A DNA stretch of 64,000 nucleotides from Mangrovicella endophytica (GCF_002893625.1 NZ_PKMZ01000013.1:1-64000); one strand, 5' to 3'. Positions 38,553 through 47,128 are shown, counted from the first letter of the stretch. Numbers and translations: made by a program. The notes: generated by a model not told the origin, from the sequence alone.

Positions 38553-39514
38553 GCACGGCGCTTCGGTCGGACAGCGTAACGGCGAGCGGCATCACGCTCG
38601 CCTATGACAGCTTCGAGGCGGATACGGCCGAGACGATCCTGCTGATTGCCGGCCTCGGCACGCAGATGATCCGCTGGCGCGATGCATTCTGCTGCCAGCT
38701 GGCAGCGCGGGGCTACCGTGTCGTGCGGTTCGACAACCGCGACACGGGAGGCTCGACCTCCTTCGCCCGGCACGATGGGATGGATTTTGCGACCTTCGCC
38801 TCGCTGCTCGCAAGCGGACAGAGGCCGGAAGTCGCCTATACGCTCGGTGACATGGCGCTGGACGCGGTCGGCCTGCTCGACGCCCTCTCCGTCGACCGAG
38901 CCCATCTCGTCGGACGCTCGATGGGCGGCATGATCGCGCAGATCATGGCGAGCGAGCATGCTTCGCGCGTCCTGTCGCTCACCTCCATCATGGCGAGTTC
39001 GGGCAATCCGGACCTGCCGCCACCAGCCCCGGACGCGCTGGCGCTGATGATGCGCCCGGCGCCCGATCCAGCACGCGACCGAGACGGCTTCATCGACGCT
39101 GCGGTCGTCTTCGCGCGGCGGATCGCCGGCAGCGCCTATCCGCTCGACGAAGGGGCATACCGGGCGCTGATCGAGGCGGAACTGCGCCGCGGCTATGTCT
39201 ATGGCGGCGTCGGACGGCACGTTGCGGCGATTGTCCTGTCCGGTGACCGGCGCGCCGGACTGTCCACGATCGCGGCACCGACGCTCGTCGTGCACGGAAC
39301 GGACGACGTCCTGTTCCCGCTGGCCTGCGGCGAGGACACCGCAGCTGCCATTTCCGGCGCGAACTGGCTGCCGATCGAGGGGATGGGGCATGATCTGCCG
39401 CCGGCCCTGGACGGGTCCATCGTCGATGCCATCGAGCGGACCGCGCGCCGCGCTATGGCCGAGCGCGGCGTGCCGGGTGCTCGGCCAGCGGTCGCGCCGA
39501 TGCCCGTGAAATAG
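38549..39514 (+). CDS. Alpha/beta hydrolase
   Basis: The 321-residue protein has the oxyanion region LLIAGLGTQMIRW, the RFDNRDTGGS motif, the nucleophile elbow GRSMGG (Ser near residue 118) and the late GHDLP with the catalytic His. The Asp is probably in HGTDDVLFP. I place the start at TTG 38549, which overlaps the stop of the GIY-YIG gene; the longer frame has no plausible start. The substrate is unknown. Confidence 0.82.
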   Translation: MSTALRSDSVTASGITLAYDSFEADTAETILLIAGLGTQMIRWRDAFCCQLAARGYRVVRFDNRDTGGSTSFARHDGMDFATFASLLASGQRPEVAYTLGDMALDAVGLLDALSVDRAHLVGRSMGGMIAQIMASEHASRVLSLTSIMASSGNPDLPPPAPDALALMMRPAPDPARDRDGFIDAAVVFARRIAGSAYPLDEGAYRALIEAELRRGYVYGGVGRHVAAIVLSGDRRAGLSTIAAPTLVVHGTDDVLFPLACGEDTAAAISGANWLPIEGMGHDLPPALDGSIVDAIERTARRAMAERGVPGARPAVAPMPVK

Positions 39515-39537
39515 AGACGCCCCTGACGGGCGCGGCG

Positions 39538-39969
39538 TCAGAGCTGCGCGCCGAGCGCTGCCCAGGCCGCCATCTCGCCATCGGCGATCGTCAGCGTCAC
39601 GCGCCAGGCGTCGCTGCGGCGCAGGAGATAGACGTGCTCCCATGCGGCGATGACGCCGTCGTCGGCGCCGATCATGCGATAGGCCATGCGAGCCTGCGCG
39701 ACGCCGGGGAACAGCTCGGACAGGCTCAGGAGCTCGCCCTCGGGACGGACGACGCCCTGCCGGCGGTAGAAGTCCATTAGTGCCACGCAATGATCGCGGA
39801 ACGCGCTTCGCGGCAGAGCGAAGTTGCCGGCGGGTGAGGGGAACAGCCCGACCGGCTCCCACAGCGCGCTCAACGCATCGGCATCATCGCGGGCAAAGGC
39901 TTCGACATAGCGGGCGAAGAAGGCGGCGATCTCGGCGTCGACGGTCATGGATGTCGCAGCTGCTCGCAT
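39538..39969 (-). CDS. SnoaL/NTF2-like protein
   Basis: The 143-residue protein has the cone-shaped NTF2-like pattern: helix AAFFARYVEAFARDDADALSALW, then FRDHCVALMDFYRRQG and strands ending DGVIAAWEHVYLLRR. Residues of a catalytic pocket cannot be assigned. Its ATG overlaps the ParD-like gene's stop by one base (TGATG), so the two are coupled. This replaces the toxin one would expect beside a ParD-like antitoxin. Confidence 0.75.
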   Translation of the reverse strand: MRAAATSMTVDAEIAAFFARYVEAFARDDADALSALWEPVGLFPSPAGNFALPRSAFRDHCVALMDFYRRQGVVRPEGELLSLSELFPGVAQARMAYRMIGADDGVIAAWEHVYLLRRSDAWRVTLTIADGEMAAWAALGAQL

Positions 39970-40175
39970 CAGGCGGCCGTGGCCTCGACGAGGCCGACCC
40001 CGGCCTCGACAAGCTGCGCCTTGACGATGTCGTTGAAGCTCCAGGTCGGATTGGCCTCGGCCAGCATGCCGATCCTCAGCCAGAACTCGGCCTGCGCGTT
40101 GATGGAGCGGCACATCACCGCGCTGGCGCGGCGAACCTCCTCATGAACGCGGTCGTCGATCTTCACGATGCCCAT
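39969..40175 (-). CDS. ParD-like antitoxin family protein
   Basis: The 68-residue product begins MGIVKIDDRVHEEVRRASAV, the ribbon-helix-helix pattern of ParD-like proteins, and contains SINAQAEFWLRIG. Such proteins bind operators as dimers and neutralise partner toxins. A perfect 7+3+7 palindrome lies just upstream. No toxin with a known fold follows; the coupled gene encodes an NTF2-like protein. Confidence 0.85.
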   Translation of the reverse strand: MGIVKIDDRVHEEVRRASAVMCRSINAQAEFWLRIGMLAEANPTWSFNDIVKAQLVEAGVGLVEATAA

Positions 40176-40189
40176 CAGCCGTCTCTACA

Positions 40190-40206
40190 ATATACGAAAC
40201 GTATAT
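40190..40206. promoter_or_regulatory. Palindromic operator of the ParD-like gene
   Basis: ATATACG-AAA-CGTATAT is a perfect inverted repeat 14 bp upstream of the ATG at 40175. It is A+T-rich against a GC-rich background, and its TATACG/TATATG parts could also serve as the -10 region, so binding would block transcription. Confidence 0.65.
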
Positions 40207-40341
40207 GCTCCGTAGCACTGCTGGGTCAAGTCTATGAGCGGGTCGCATGTGCCGATCGCCCGCGTCACGACAGGCGGGGGCGCTCCATCGGGCCAAGAAA
40301 GGCCTTCCTCAGCGCCGGCGCGCGATGGTCCGCAGGCCGCG

Positions 40342-40899
40342 TCAGACCGCCGTCCTGGAGCTGCGAACGGCGGCGACGGTCAACCACAGTGCCGACACCA
40401 GGAAATAGAAGGCACCGAAGGCCGCATAGGGAGCGACATCGACGATCGAGGGCGGGATCACGCCGGCCGACTTGTGGATCATGTGGCCGCCGGCCAGTAC
40501 GGACTGCGCACCGCTCAGGATCATGGCCCATTGGCCGCTTTGCGAACGCCACCGCCGAAGGCCGGTGAAGAGCTGCAGGAGGCCCGACAACACCGCCCAG
40601 ACGCCGAAGGCGGCCAGGACCGTATAAGTGTCCCGCATCACCGCCATGATGACGATCATAGTCATGACGCTGCTGGCACCGACATTCAGGGCCTGCGACC
40701 TGTTTGCCGTCAGGCCTCCAGAGGCACGGGCATCGACGAAGTTCGCCGCAGCATCCCAGGCCGGATAGATCACCAGCAGGAGGGCAGCGAGGCTCGGGTG
40801 ACCCGCGGCCAGCACGGCGGCCGCCACCCATGCGATCGAGAACGCGGCTCGGACATAATAGTAGAAGCGCAGCCATCGGGGCTGCTGGACGACCGACAT
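40342..40899 (-). CDS. DUF308-like membrane protein
   Basis: The 185-residue protein has about six membrane helices in three hairpins (from about residue 15 to 175), with repeats of the FxVWAxxSGxxQL type that resemble HdeD/DUF308 proteins. AAGGAGG is seven bases before the ATG at 40899, which is why I reject the ATG two codons earlier that lies almost on the site. It is divergent from a TetR gene, with an operator-like palindrome between. Confidence 0.8.
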   Translation of the reverse strand: MSVVQQPRWLRFYYYVRAAFSIAWVAAAVLAAGHPSLAALLLVIYPAWDAAANFVDARASGGLTANRSQALNVGASSVMTMIVIMAVMRDTYTVLAAFGVWAVLSGLLQLFTGLRRWRSQSGQWAMILSGAQSVLAGGHMIHKSAGVIPPSIVDVAPYAAFGAFYFLVSALWLTVAAVRSSRTAV

Positions 40900-40926
40900 C
40901 GGCATTCCTCCTTGAACGATGAGCAA

Positions 40927-40940
40927 ACCTACTAGTAGGT
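40927..40940. promoter_or_regulatory. TetR-type operator
   Basis: ACCTACTAGTAGGT is a perfect 14-bp palindrome 27 bp upstream of the DUF308-like gene and 81 bp upstream of the TetR gene, with a half-related ACTAGAAGGT at 40999-41008. It is the obvious binding site for the TetR protein encoded next to it. Confidence 0.7.
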
Positions 40941-41020
40941 AGGTAGCTGGTCGTCAACGGGGGTGGTGTCAGGGATGCGTCCGGTTGCCGATCTGCCGAC
41001 TAGAAGGTAGAGCTGTGCCC

Positions 41021-41593
41021 ATGGGATCACCGACCGCCGACAAAATCCTCGACGCCGCTCGGTCGCTGCTCGTGGCGGGCGGCTATAACGGCTTCAGCTA
41101 CGCCGATATCTCGACGGCCGTCGGCATCCGCAAAGCCAGCATCCACCATCACTATCCCACCAAGGCCGAGCTGGTTGCGGTGCTGCTCCGCCGCTACGTG
41201 CAGCAGGCGCAGGACGGCCTGGCCGCCCTCAGCCAGGCGGTCGACGATCCTGCGGGGCAGCTGGACGCGTATCTCGCCTATTGGCAGGCCTGCCTTCTGG
41301 ACGCCACGCAGCCCTTCTGCGTCTGCGCGATGCTGGCGAGCGAGATGCCGCTGCTTCCCGAGCCGGTGGCGGTCGAGGTGCGCAGCCACTTCCGGACCCT
41401 TTCGGAATGGCTGACCGGCGTGCTGACGGCGGGGGAGACCCGAGGTTCGTTCCGCCTGAATGCGAGCCCTGAGGCGGAAGCGCAGATGATCATGGCGGCC
41501 GTCCACGGCGCCATGCTGTCGGCCCGTGCCTTCGGCGATGCGACGCTGTTTCTGGCGATCATGGGGCCGCAGGCGGCCCGACTTCGCGCCTGA
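41021..41593 (+). CDS. TetR/AcrR family repressor
   Basis: The 190-residue protein has the TetR helix-turn-helix in residues about 5-50 (KILDAARSLLVAGGYNGFSY, then GIRKASIHHHYPTKAEL), and a ligand-binding C-terminal domain with two cysteines (CVCAML). It probably controls the divergent DUF308-like gene through the palindrome at 40927. The ATG at 41021 gives the normal spacing to the HTH; a GTG two codons earlier is an alternative. Confidence 0.88.
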   Translation: MGSPTADKILDAARSLLVAGGYNGFSYADISTAVGIRKASIHHHYPTKAELVAVLLRRYVQQAQDGLAALSQAVDDPAGQLDAYLAYWQACLLDATQPFCVCAMLASEMPLLPEPVAVEVRSHFRTLSEWLTGVLTAGETRGSFRLNASPEAEAQMIMAAVHGAMLSARAFGDATLFLAIMGPQAARLRA

Positions 41594-41855
41594 CGAGGGC
41601 AGACCTCCTGCGGACAAGCGCGGCCGACAGGATCATCATGATCATCGGTCTCGCAATGGCGGTGGCCGCTCGTCTGCCGTCTCCCTTCGACGGCTCGGCG
41701 CCGATGTCTCCCATGCGCACAAGCATCGCGCTTGCCGCGGGGTGCGGGAGCCAGACGCCGGCTCGGACGAGCGCTCGACGGCCGCAGACACGACAGTTAG
41801 CCGATCGGCAAAGTTTCTGCTTGCATCGGACGCCGTGCGGTGAATAGTTAGCGAC

Positions 41856-42197
41856 ATGGCTAAGCATGACGCCGACCTGTCGCAGCTCTTCCACGCCCTC
41901 GCCGATCCGACCCGCCGCGCGATGCTGACGCGGCTGGCCGAAGGGCCGGCCGCTGTCTCGGATCTTGCCGGCCCGACAGGGCTGCGCCTGCCGACGGTGA
42001 TGCGCCACCTCGCCGTGCTCGAAGAGGCCGGACTGATCACCACTGCCAAGGACGGGCGGATCCGCACCTGCGCCATCGAGCCCGGGGCGCTCGATCCGGC
42101 CCGGACCTGGCTCGACGAGCAGCGGGCCCTCTGGAACGCCCGCCTCGACCGGCTCGACGCCTTCGTAATGACCGTGATGAAGGAGCGTGAACCATGA
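41856..42197 (+). CDS. ArsR-family winged-helix regulator
   Basis: The 113-residue protein has the ArsR fold with LFHALADPTRRAMLTRLAEGP and the recognition helix TVMRHLAVLEEAGLI. It lacks the usual cysteine metal site, as do the members that sit with SRPBCC genes. Its stop overlaps the start of the SRPBCC gene (ATGA), so the two form a typical ArsR-AHSA1 unit. Confidence 0.9.
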   Translation: MAKHDADLSQLFHALADPTRRAMLTRLAEGPAAVSDLAGPTGLRLPTVMRHLAVLEEAGLITTAKDGRIRTCAIEPGALDPARTWLDEQRALWNARLDRLDAFVMTVMKEREP

Positions 42198-43102
42198 CAC
42201 AGATGCTGATGGGCCAGACGAGAGGCGAGCCGGAGCGCTTCGCGACATTGCACTTCGAGCGCGACGTCGCCGCGCCGCTGGAGGTCCTGTGGCAGGCCTG
42301 GACCGCGCCGGCCGCCCGGGCGATCTGGGCCGCGCCGACGCCGGCGGTGACGGTGGAGATCACAGAGGCCGTGACGCGCGTCGGCGGGCGCGAGCTCTCG
42401 CTCTGCAAGGTGGCCGGCCAGCCGGACATCGCCTGCGAATGCGGCTGGCTGGTGCTGCAGCGGGAGCTGCGCAGCGTGAACTACGAGGTGATCTCCAGCG
42501 AGGGCGCCACGCGATCGGCCGCGCTGGTGACGGCGGATTTTGCGGGTTCGGGCGAAGGCAGCCGGCTGGCCGTGACGGTGCAGCTGTCGCCGCTCGCCGC
42601 CGGCATGGAGGCCGGCTACCGCGAGGGCTTCGGCGCGGGCCTCGCCAATCTCGCTGACGTGGCCGAGCGGACCATGGTGCTGCAGCGGGTGATCCGGGCG
42701 CCGCGATCGCTCGTCTGGGGCGCCTGGATGAACCCGGAGACGCTGCCGCGCTGGTGGGGGCCGGACGGCTTCTCCTGCCGCACCAGCCGGATCGATCTGA
42801 GGGCCGGCGGGGAGTGGGTCTTCGACATGATCGGGCCGGACGGCACGGTGTTCCCGAACCATCACCGCTACGGCGATGTGCGGCCGCAGGAGCGCTTCGA
42901 CTACACGCTGCACTGGGGCGAGAACGGGCCCAAGCATGCCGACGCCTGGGCCACGTTCCAGGAGGAGGACGGGACGACGCGGGTCACCCTCGGCATGGTC
43001 TTCAGCACGGCGGCGGAGTTCCAGACCGCCAGGGGCTTCGGCGCGGTGGAGCTGGGGCATCAGACCCTCGGCAAGCTCGACCGTTTCGTCACGTGGCGCT
43101 GA
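42194..43102 (+). CDS. Tandem SRPBCC (AHSA1-like) protein
   Basis: The 302-residue protein contains two AHSA1/SRPBCC domains in a row. The first runs from about residue 18 to 145 (DVAAPLEVLWQAWTAP), the second from about 160 to 302 (VIRAPRSLVWGAWMNPETLP, RWWGPDGF). The second is the better conserved copy. These helix-grip folds bind hydrophobic ligands; the ligand is unknown. It is coupled to the ArsR gene by a four-base overlap. Confidence 0.88.
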   Translation: MTQMLMGQTRGEPERFATLHFERDVAAPLEVLWQAWTAPAARAIWAAPTPAVTVEITEAVTRVGGRELSLCKVAGQPDIACECGWLVLQRELRSVNYEVISSEGATRSAALVTADFAGSGEGSRLAVTVQLSPLAAGMEAGYREGFGAGLANLADVAERTMVLQRVIRAPRSLVWGAWMNPETLPRWWGPDGFSCRTSRIDLRAGGEWVFDMIGPDGTVFPNHHRYGDVRPQERFDYTLHWGENGPKHADAWATFQEEDGTTRVTLGMVFSTAAEFQTARGFGAVELGHQTLGKLDRFVTWR

Positions 43103-43172
43103 GACATTGCCAACGGGAGCGGCGCGGCGGCGGATGCCGCCGTGGCGCACCGACCCCGGTCATCCCATCCCG

Positions 43173-43913
43173 CTAGGTCGTCTGGCCGCCGTCGACGGTG
43201 AGGATCGCTCCGGTGATGTGCCGGGCGGCGGGCGTCGCAAGGAAGGCGACCGCGGCGGCGACATCCTGTGGCGTGCCGAAGCGGCCGAGCGGGCTGAGGC
43301 TGCGCTGGAACTCGGAGAACTCGCCATTGGCGGGATTCATGTCGGTGTCGGTGGATCCCGGCTGAACCAGGTTCACCGTGATATCGCGGGGACCGAGCTC
43401 GCGGGCGAGGCCGCGGGTGAAGGAATGAAGCGCGGACTTGGTCATGTAGTAGACCGTCCCGGTGTCGCCGACGATGCGCTCGGCGCCCGCCGAGCCGATG
43501 GTCACGATGCGCCCGCCGGCGGAAAGATGGGGGATCGCCGCCTGCGCCGCGAGCAGCGGCGCGCGCACATTCACCGCCAGCAGCGCGTCGATCGCCTCGA
43601 CGCTGATATCGGCAATGGCGGCATAGAGGGCGATGGCGGCATTGTTGACGAGGATGTCGAGGCCGCCCAAAGCCGCCGCCGCGTCGTCGACCGAGCGCTT
43701 GATGGCCGCGGGATCGGCGCTGTCTGCCTGGATGGCAAGGGCCTGCCGGCCCTTGGCCTCGATGGCGCGCACCACCTCGGCGGCGCGATCGGCCGAGCGC
43801 TCATAGGTGATGGCGACGTCGGCGCCCTTGTCGGCCAGAGCGAGAGCAATGGCGGCCCCGATGCCGCGGGAGGCGCCGGTGACGAGGGCGCGCTTGCCGG
43901 AGAGTTCAACCAT
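43173..43913 (-). CDS. SDR-family oxidoreductase
   Basis: The 246-residue enzyme has the cofactor motif TGASRGIG (residues 12-19), the NNAA strand, the catalytic Ser and the Tyr-x-x-x-Lys pair in YYMTK. The C-terminus VDGG is usual. It looks like a standard 3-oxoacyl-reductase-type SDR of unknown substrate. The gene is divergent from a TetR gene that probably regulates it. Confidence 0.92.
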   Translation of the reverse strand: MVELSGKRALVTGASRGIGAAIALALADKGADVAITYERSADRAAEVVRAIEAKGRQALAIQADSADPAAIKRSVDDAAAALGGLDILVNNAAIALYAAIADISVEAIDALLAVNVRAPLLAAQAAIPHLSAGGRIVTIGSAGAERIVGDTGTVYYMTKSALHSFTRGLARELGPRDITVNLVQPGSTDTDMNPANGEFSEFQRSLSPLGRFGTPQDVAAAVAFLATPAARHITGAILTVDGGQTT

Positions 43914-43967
43914 GGTGGTGCTTTCTGTATTGATCGATAGATATATGCCTATGGTCGTTGTCAGGCC

Positions 43968-43993
43968 CGGTCAAGAGAATTATATAATGACCG
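43968..43993. promoter_or_regulatory. Inverted repeat at the SDR/TetR divergent promoter
   Basis: CGGTCA and TGACCG stand 14 bp apart directly before the TetR ATG, in an A+T-rich patch. It is a candidate operator for the TetR protein, although it also covers the place where a ribosome binding site would be expected. Confidence 0.4.
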
Positions 43994-44644
43994 ATGCAAA
44001 ATGATGACGCCCAGCCTGCGCCTCCCGATACCGGGGCCCGCCCCCGCGGGCGCCCGCGCGCCTTCGATCGAGAGGCCGCGCTGGCGGAGGCGACGCGCCT
44101 GTTCTGGGCCAAGGGCTACGAGGCGACCTCGATCGCGGAGCTGACGCAGGCGATGGGGATTGGGGGCCCGAGCCTCTATGCCGCCTTCGGCTCCAAGGAG
44201 GCGCTGTATGTCGAGGCGCTGCGGCACTACAGCGACAGCAATGCCGCACTTGTCTGGACCAGCTTCGAGCGCGCCGAGACGGCGCGAGACGCCGTCCGCG
44301 GGTTTCTGATGGACTCCGCCGCAGCCCTTGGCGGCGGTGAGGCGCATCCCGCACGCGGCTGCATGGTGACGCTGTCCTCGGTCGGCAGCGAAGGCCATGA
44401 GGAGCTCGGCCGGCTCGTCTGCGAGGCGCGAGGCGTCACGCTCGAGCGGCTGAAAGCCCGGCTCGCGGCCGGCGTCGACGCTGGCGAGATCGCGGCCACG
44501 ACCGACATCCATGCGCTGGCCCGCTTCGTGCAGACCGTCCAGAACGGCATGTCGATCCTGGCGCGCGACGGCGCGCGCTGCGATGAGCTGAGGTCGGTTG
44601 CCGAGGTGGCGATGCTGACCTGGGACGCCTGCACCCGGGCTTGA
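43994..44644 (+). CDS. TetR/AcrR family regulator
   Basis: The 216-residue protein has the HTH in residues about 25-70 (RGRPRAFDREAALAEATRLF, then GIGGPSLYAAFGSKEALY) and a C-terminal domain of the TetR_C_16-like kind with ARGCMVTLSSVGSEGHEEL. Divergence from the SDR gene suggests that it controls that gene and itself. No Shine-Dalgarno sequence is evident, so the transcript may be leaderless. Confidence 0.9.
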   Translation: MQNDDAQPAPPDTGARPRGRPRAFDREAALAEATRLFWAKGYEATSIAELTQAMGIGGPSLYAAFGSKEALYVEALRHYSDSNAALVWTSFERAETARDAVRGFLMDSAAALGGGEAHPARGCMVTLSSVGSEGHEELGRLVCEARGVTLERLKARLAAGVDAGEIAATTDIHALARFVQTVQNGMSILARDGARCDELRSVAEVAMLTWDACTRA

Positions 44645-44781
44645 TTGAGTGCAAGAGGGTGGCGCCGGACGGCCGAGGCGTGCCGCAGCGCGGCGGCCGG
44701 CGTCGGCGGTCCCTCCGCTCGTTGGGGCTGACGGGCGCGCCGGCGACAACGGCAAGACGACCCTTAGCGTCGCGCCAGGAG

Positions 44782-44871
44782 CGGCAACGGCCGCGCTCCT
44801 GAGGGAACGCGGCCGTTCTGCGTCGTGATGCAGGCCAGGGCCGGAGCTGCGGCGGAACGGATCAGCCGGCC
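44782..44871 (-). terminator. 90-bp duplicated terminator segment, copy next to the AraC stop
   Basis: This segment matches 45945-46034 without gaps and with six mismatches in 90 positions. It contains the hairpin AACGGCCGCG/CGCGGCCGTT (44786-44817). It lies 30 bp after the AraC stop and may terminate that gene. It also carries a piece of the OmpA gene's last codons. Confidence 0.85.
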
Positions 44872-44900
44872 GGGCGAAGCCTCTCCCCGGCAGACCTGCT

Positions 44901-45782
44901 TTACTTCAACGGCAGGAACAGCTCCGCCACCGCCTCGTGCTCCGGCACTTCCGGAAAGAAGGCGAGGCGCTGGCAGTAGATCGGGAAGTCGCGTGCTTCC
45001 TCGCCGCTGGCCGGCAGCCAGTCGCGGTAAAGATAGAGCGCGGCGGGCTCCAGATTGTCGGTATGCCCGACGACGCGCAGCACGGCGCAGCGCCCGCCCG
45101 GGATCTCGCCGGCCTTGATGGGCTCGCCATAGGACTCGATCGGCCGGTCGGTGCCGGCGCACAGGTCAACGCGATAATCGTCGGGCGTGGCTGGACGCCG
45201 TTCCGAGCGCCAGACATTGAAGGTCGGGCTCGTCCGCGGATGCAGGCCGGCGGCCTTCCGCCAGGCGATGAAGCGCTGGATCGTGGCACCGAGCCCAGCG
45301 GGATCGCCGCGATGCTCCAGGATGGCGACCGGCGTCGCAGGCACGTCGCGGATCGCCACGTCGGCGGGCGCGAATATTCGTTGCATGCGCTTGCTCCTGG
45401 CGGTTTCGAGAGGCCCGAAGGCGGCAAGCCACGTCTCCCAGTCGGGCGCCTTGCGGAACGCGGATGGCGACTGGCCGAAGCGCTGCCGAAAGGCTCTGGC
45501 GAACGCGTCCGGCGCGTCGTAGCCGGCGTCCATGGCGATGTCCGTGACGCTCTGGCCGTCGCGATAGGCGAGCCGGTACGAGGCGCGCTTCATCCGGGAC
45601 AGCTGGACGTAACGCGCGACCGAGAGGCCGAAGGTCGCCGTGAACTGCCGCTGGAAGTGATATTTCGAGAAGGCCGCGACGGCGCTGACCCCGTCGAGAT
45701 CCAGATCGTCGCCGAGATGCCGGTCGATGTGATCCAGCACCCTTCCCATCCGGGCATGATAGTCTCGAAGCGCCGCCGTCAT
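44901..45782 (-). CDS. AraC-family regulator with GyrI-like effector domain
   Basis: The 293-residue protein has two HTH motifs in the N-terminal 110 residues (MGRVLDHIDRHLGDDLDLDG, FSKYHFQRQF, then DIAMDAGYDAPDAFARAFRQ) and a C-terminal GyrI-like small-molecule-binding domain from about residue 135. AGGA stands five bases before the ATG at 45782. The coding frame is open further upstream, but the extra part is not family-like. The gene lies between the two copies of a 90-bp duplication. Confidence 0.9.
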   Translation of the reverse strand: MTAALRDYHARMGRVLDHIDRHLGDDLDLDGVSAVAAFSKYHFQRQFTATFGLSVARYVQLSRMKRASYRLAYRDGQSVTDIAMDAGYDAPDAFARAFRQRFGQSPSAFRKAPDWETWLAAFGPLETARSKRMQRIFAPADVAIRDVPATPVAILEHRGDPAGLGATIQRFIAWRKAAGLHPRTSPTFNVWRSERRPATPDDYRVDLCAGTDRPIESYGEPIKAGEIPGGRCAVLRVVGHTDNLEPAALYLYRDWLPASGEEARDFPIYCQRLAFFPEVPEHEAVAELFLPLK

Positions 45783-45944
45783 CGTCCTGTCCCGCGTGGC
45801 GCCACCAGCTAGGCGCTGACGCCCGTCATCCGCTCGACCGATCTTGCGGTTCGGGAGCCGGTCCCGCACCTGATGCAGCATATTGGCACGCGCGAGCGGC
45901 GTGCCGGCCGCCGGTGTAGTACGGGGAACCGGCGGTCGTGGAAA

Positions 45945-46034
45945 CGGCAACGGCCGCGCTCCGAAGGGAACGCGGCCGTTCTGCGTCGTGATGCGGGCCG
46001 CGGCCGGAGCCGCGGCGGAACGGATCAGCCGGCC
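45945..46034 (-). terminator. 90-bp duplicated terminator segment, copy at the OmpA gene end
   Basis: The segment overlaps the last three codons of the OmpA-type lipoprotein gene (46025-46034) and continues into its 3' untranslated hairpin (AACGGCCGCG at 45949, complement ending at 45980). This is the probable original copy, since it includes functional codons. Confidence 0.85.
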
Positions 46035-46687
46035 TGCAGCGGCGAGATGGAGATCTCGACGCGGCGGTTCTCGGCGCGTCCGTCCGCCGTGGCGTTGGAA
46101 GCGACCGGCCGGCTCTCGCCATAGCCTTGCGCGTTGAGGCGCCGCGGGCTGACGCCCTGGCTGACCAGGAACTGGCTGACGGAATCGGCGCGGTCCTCCG
46201 ACAGGCGGAGATTGTAGGCGTCCGAACCCTGGCTGTCGGTGTGGCCGTCTACGTCGACGATCGACTTGTCGAACTCCTTCAGCACCAGCGCGACCGAGGT
46301 CAGCGTCGGGTAGAAGCCCGGCAGGATGGAGGCCTGATCGGTCGGGAAGGTGATGTTCGACGGCATGTTGAGGATGATGCGGTCCCCGACGCGGGTGACC
46401 GAGACGCCGGTGCCCTGCAGCTGGCGGCGCAGCTTGTCCTCCTGCGAGTCCATATAGGCGCCGATGCCGCCACCACCGATGGCGCCGATACCGGCACCGA
46501 TCAGGGCCGCGCGGCCGGCGTCGACCCCCGTGGCGCGGCCGACGACATAGCCGCCGAGCGCGCCGACGCCGGCGCCGATGCCGGCGCCGCCGACCGTGTT
46601 GGAGAGCTTGGATTCACCCGTATAGGGATCCGTAGTGCAACCGGCGAAGGCGGCCGTGAAGGCAAGCGCCAGGCAAAGCTTCTTCAT
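46025..46687 (-). CDS. OmpA-family lipoprotein (YiaD-like)
   Basis: The 220-residue protein has a lipobox FAGC at Cys17, two glycine-zipper stretches (GGAGIGAGVGALGGYVVG, GAGIGAIGGGGIGA) and a C-terminal OmpA peptidoglycan-binding domain (VDGHTDSQGSDAYNLRLSEDRA, then GYGESRPVASN). It should anchor the outer membrane to the cell wall. A strong hairpin follows its stop, and 90 bp of this region are duplicated next to the neighbouring AraC gene. Confidence 0.93.
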   Translation of the reverse strand: MKKLCLALAFTAAFAGCTTDPYTGESKLSNTVGGAGIGAGVGALGGYVVGRATGVDAGRAALIGAGIGAIGGGGIGAYMDSQEDKLRRQLQGTGVSVTRVGDRIILNMPSNITFPTDQASILPGFYPTLTSVALVLKEFDKSIVDVDGHTDSQGSDAYNLRLSEDRADSVSQFLVSQGVSPRRLNAQGYGESRPVASNATADGRAENRRVEISISPLQAG

Positions 46688-46918
46688 GACGATATCCAGC
46701 AGATATGTCCGGTCGCTGAGGCAAGCGCCGGATCTTTGATGTTCTTCATGTCCCGGAGCCGCTGTAGACGGCGAGGCTGGTGCGAAGATGGCGGCGGCGG
46801 GGAGGTGCTGCGAAAGAGCGGGAACCGTGGCGCGGCTGCAACGGGGCTTAAGCGTTGAGCGGGCAGCGGCTGCTGATTATAGTTCCGCCACTGACATACG
46901 GTTCTCGGAGGTTTTCGC

Positions 46919-47128
46919 GTGAACGAGGTCGTGATCGATCCGGGCCTCCTGGCGGAGGCGGAAGCGCTCGACATCGACGTGTCGCATGCGGCGAGCACCG
47001 GTGTTGCGCAGGCGGTCCGCGCTAAGCGGCAGTCGCTCTGGCGCGAGCAGAACGCCGAAGCGCTCACGTCGTCGAATGAGTATGTTGAGAGAAACGGTCT
47101 GCCGCTGGCGGCACACCGCGTGTTCTGA
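46919..47128 (+). CDS. CcdA-type antitoxin, orphan
   Basis: The 69-residue product ends YVERNGLPLAAHRVF, the toxin-contacting tail of CcdA antitoxins, and has an N-terminal ribbon-helix-helix with LLAEAEALDIDVSHAA. It begins at GTG, with GGAGG eight bases upstream. No CcdB gene follows: the next gene, asd, is convergent. So it is either a solitary antitoxin or the rest of a lost pair. Confidence 0.82.
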   Translation: MNEVVIDPGLLAEAEALDIDVSHAASTGVAQAVRAKRQSLWREQNAEALTSSNEYVERNGLPLAAHRVF

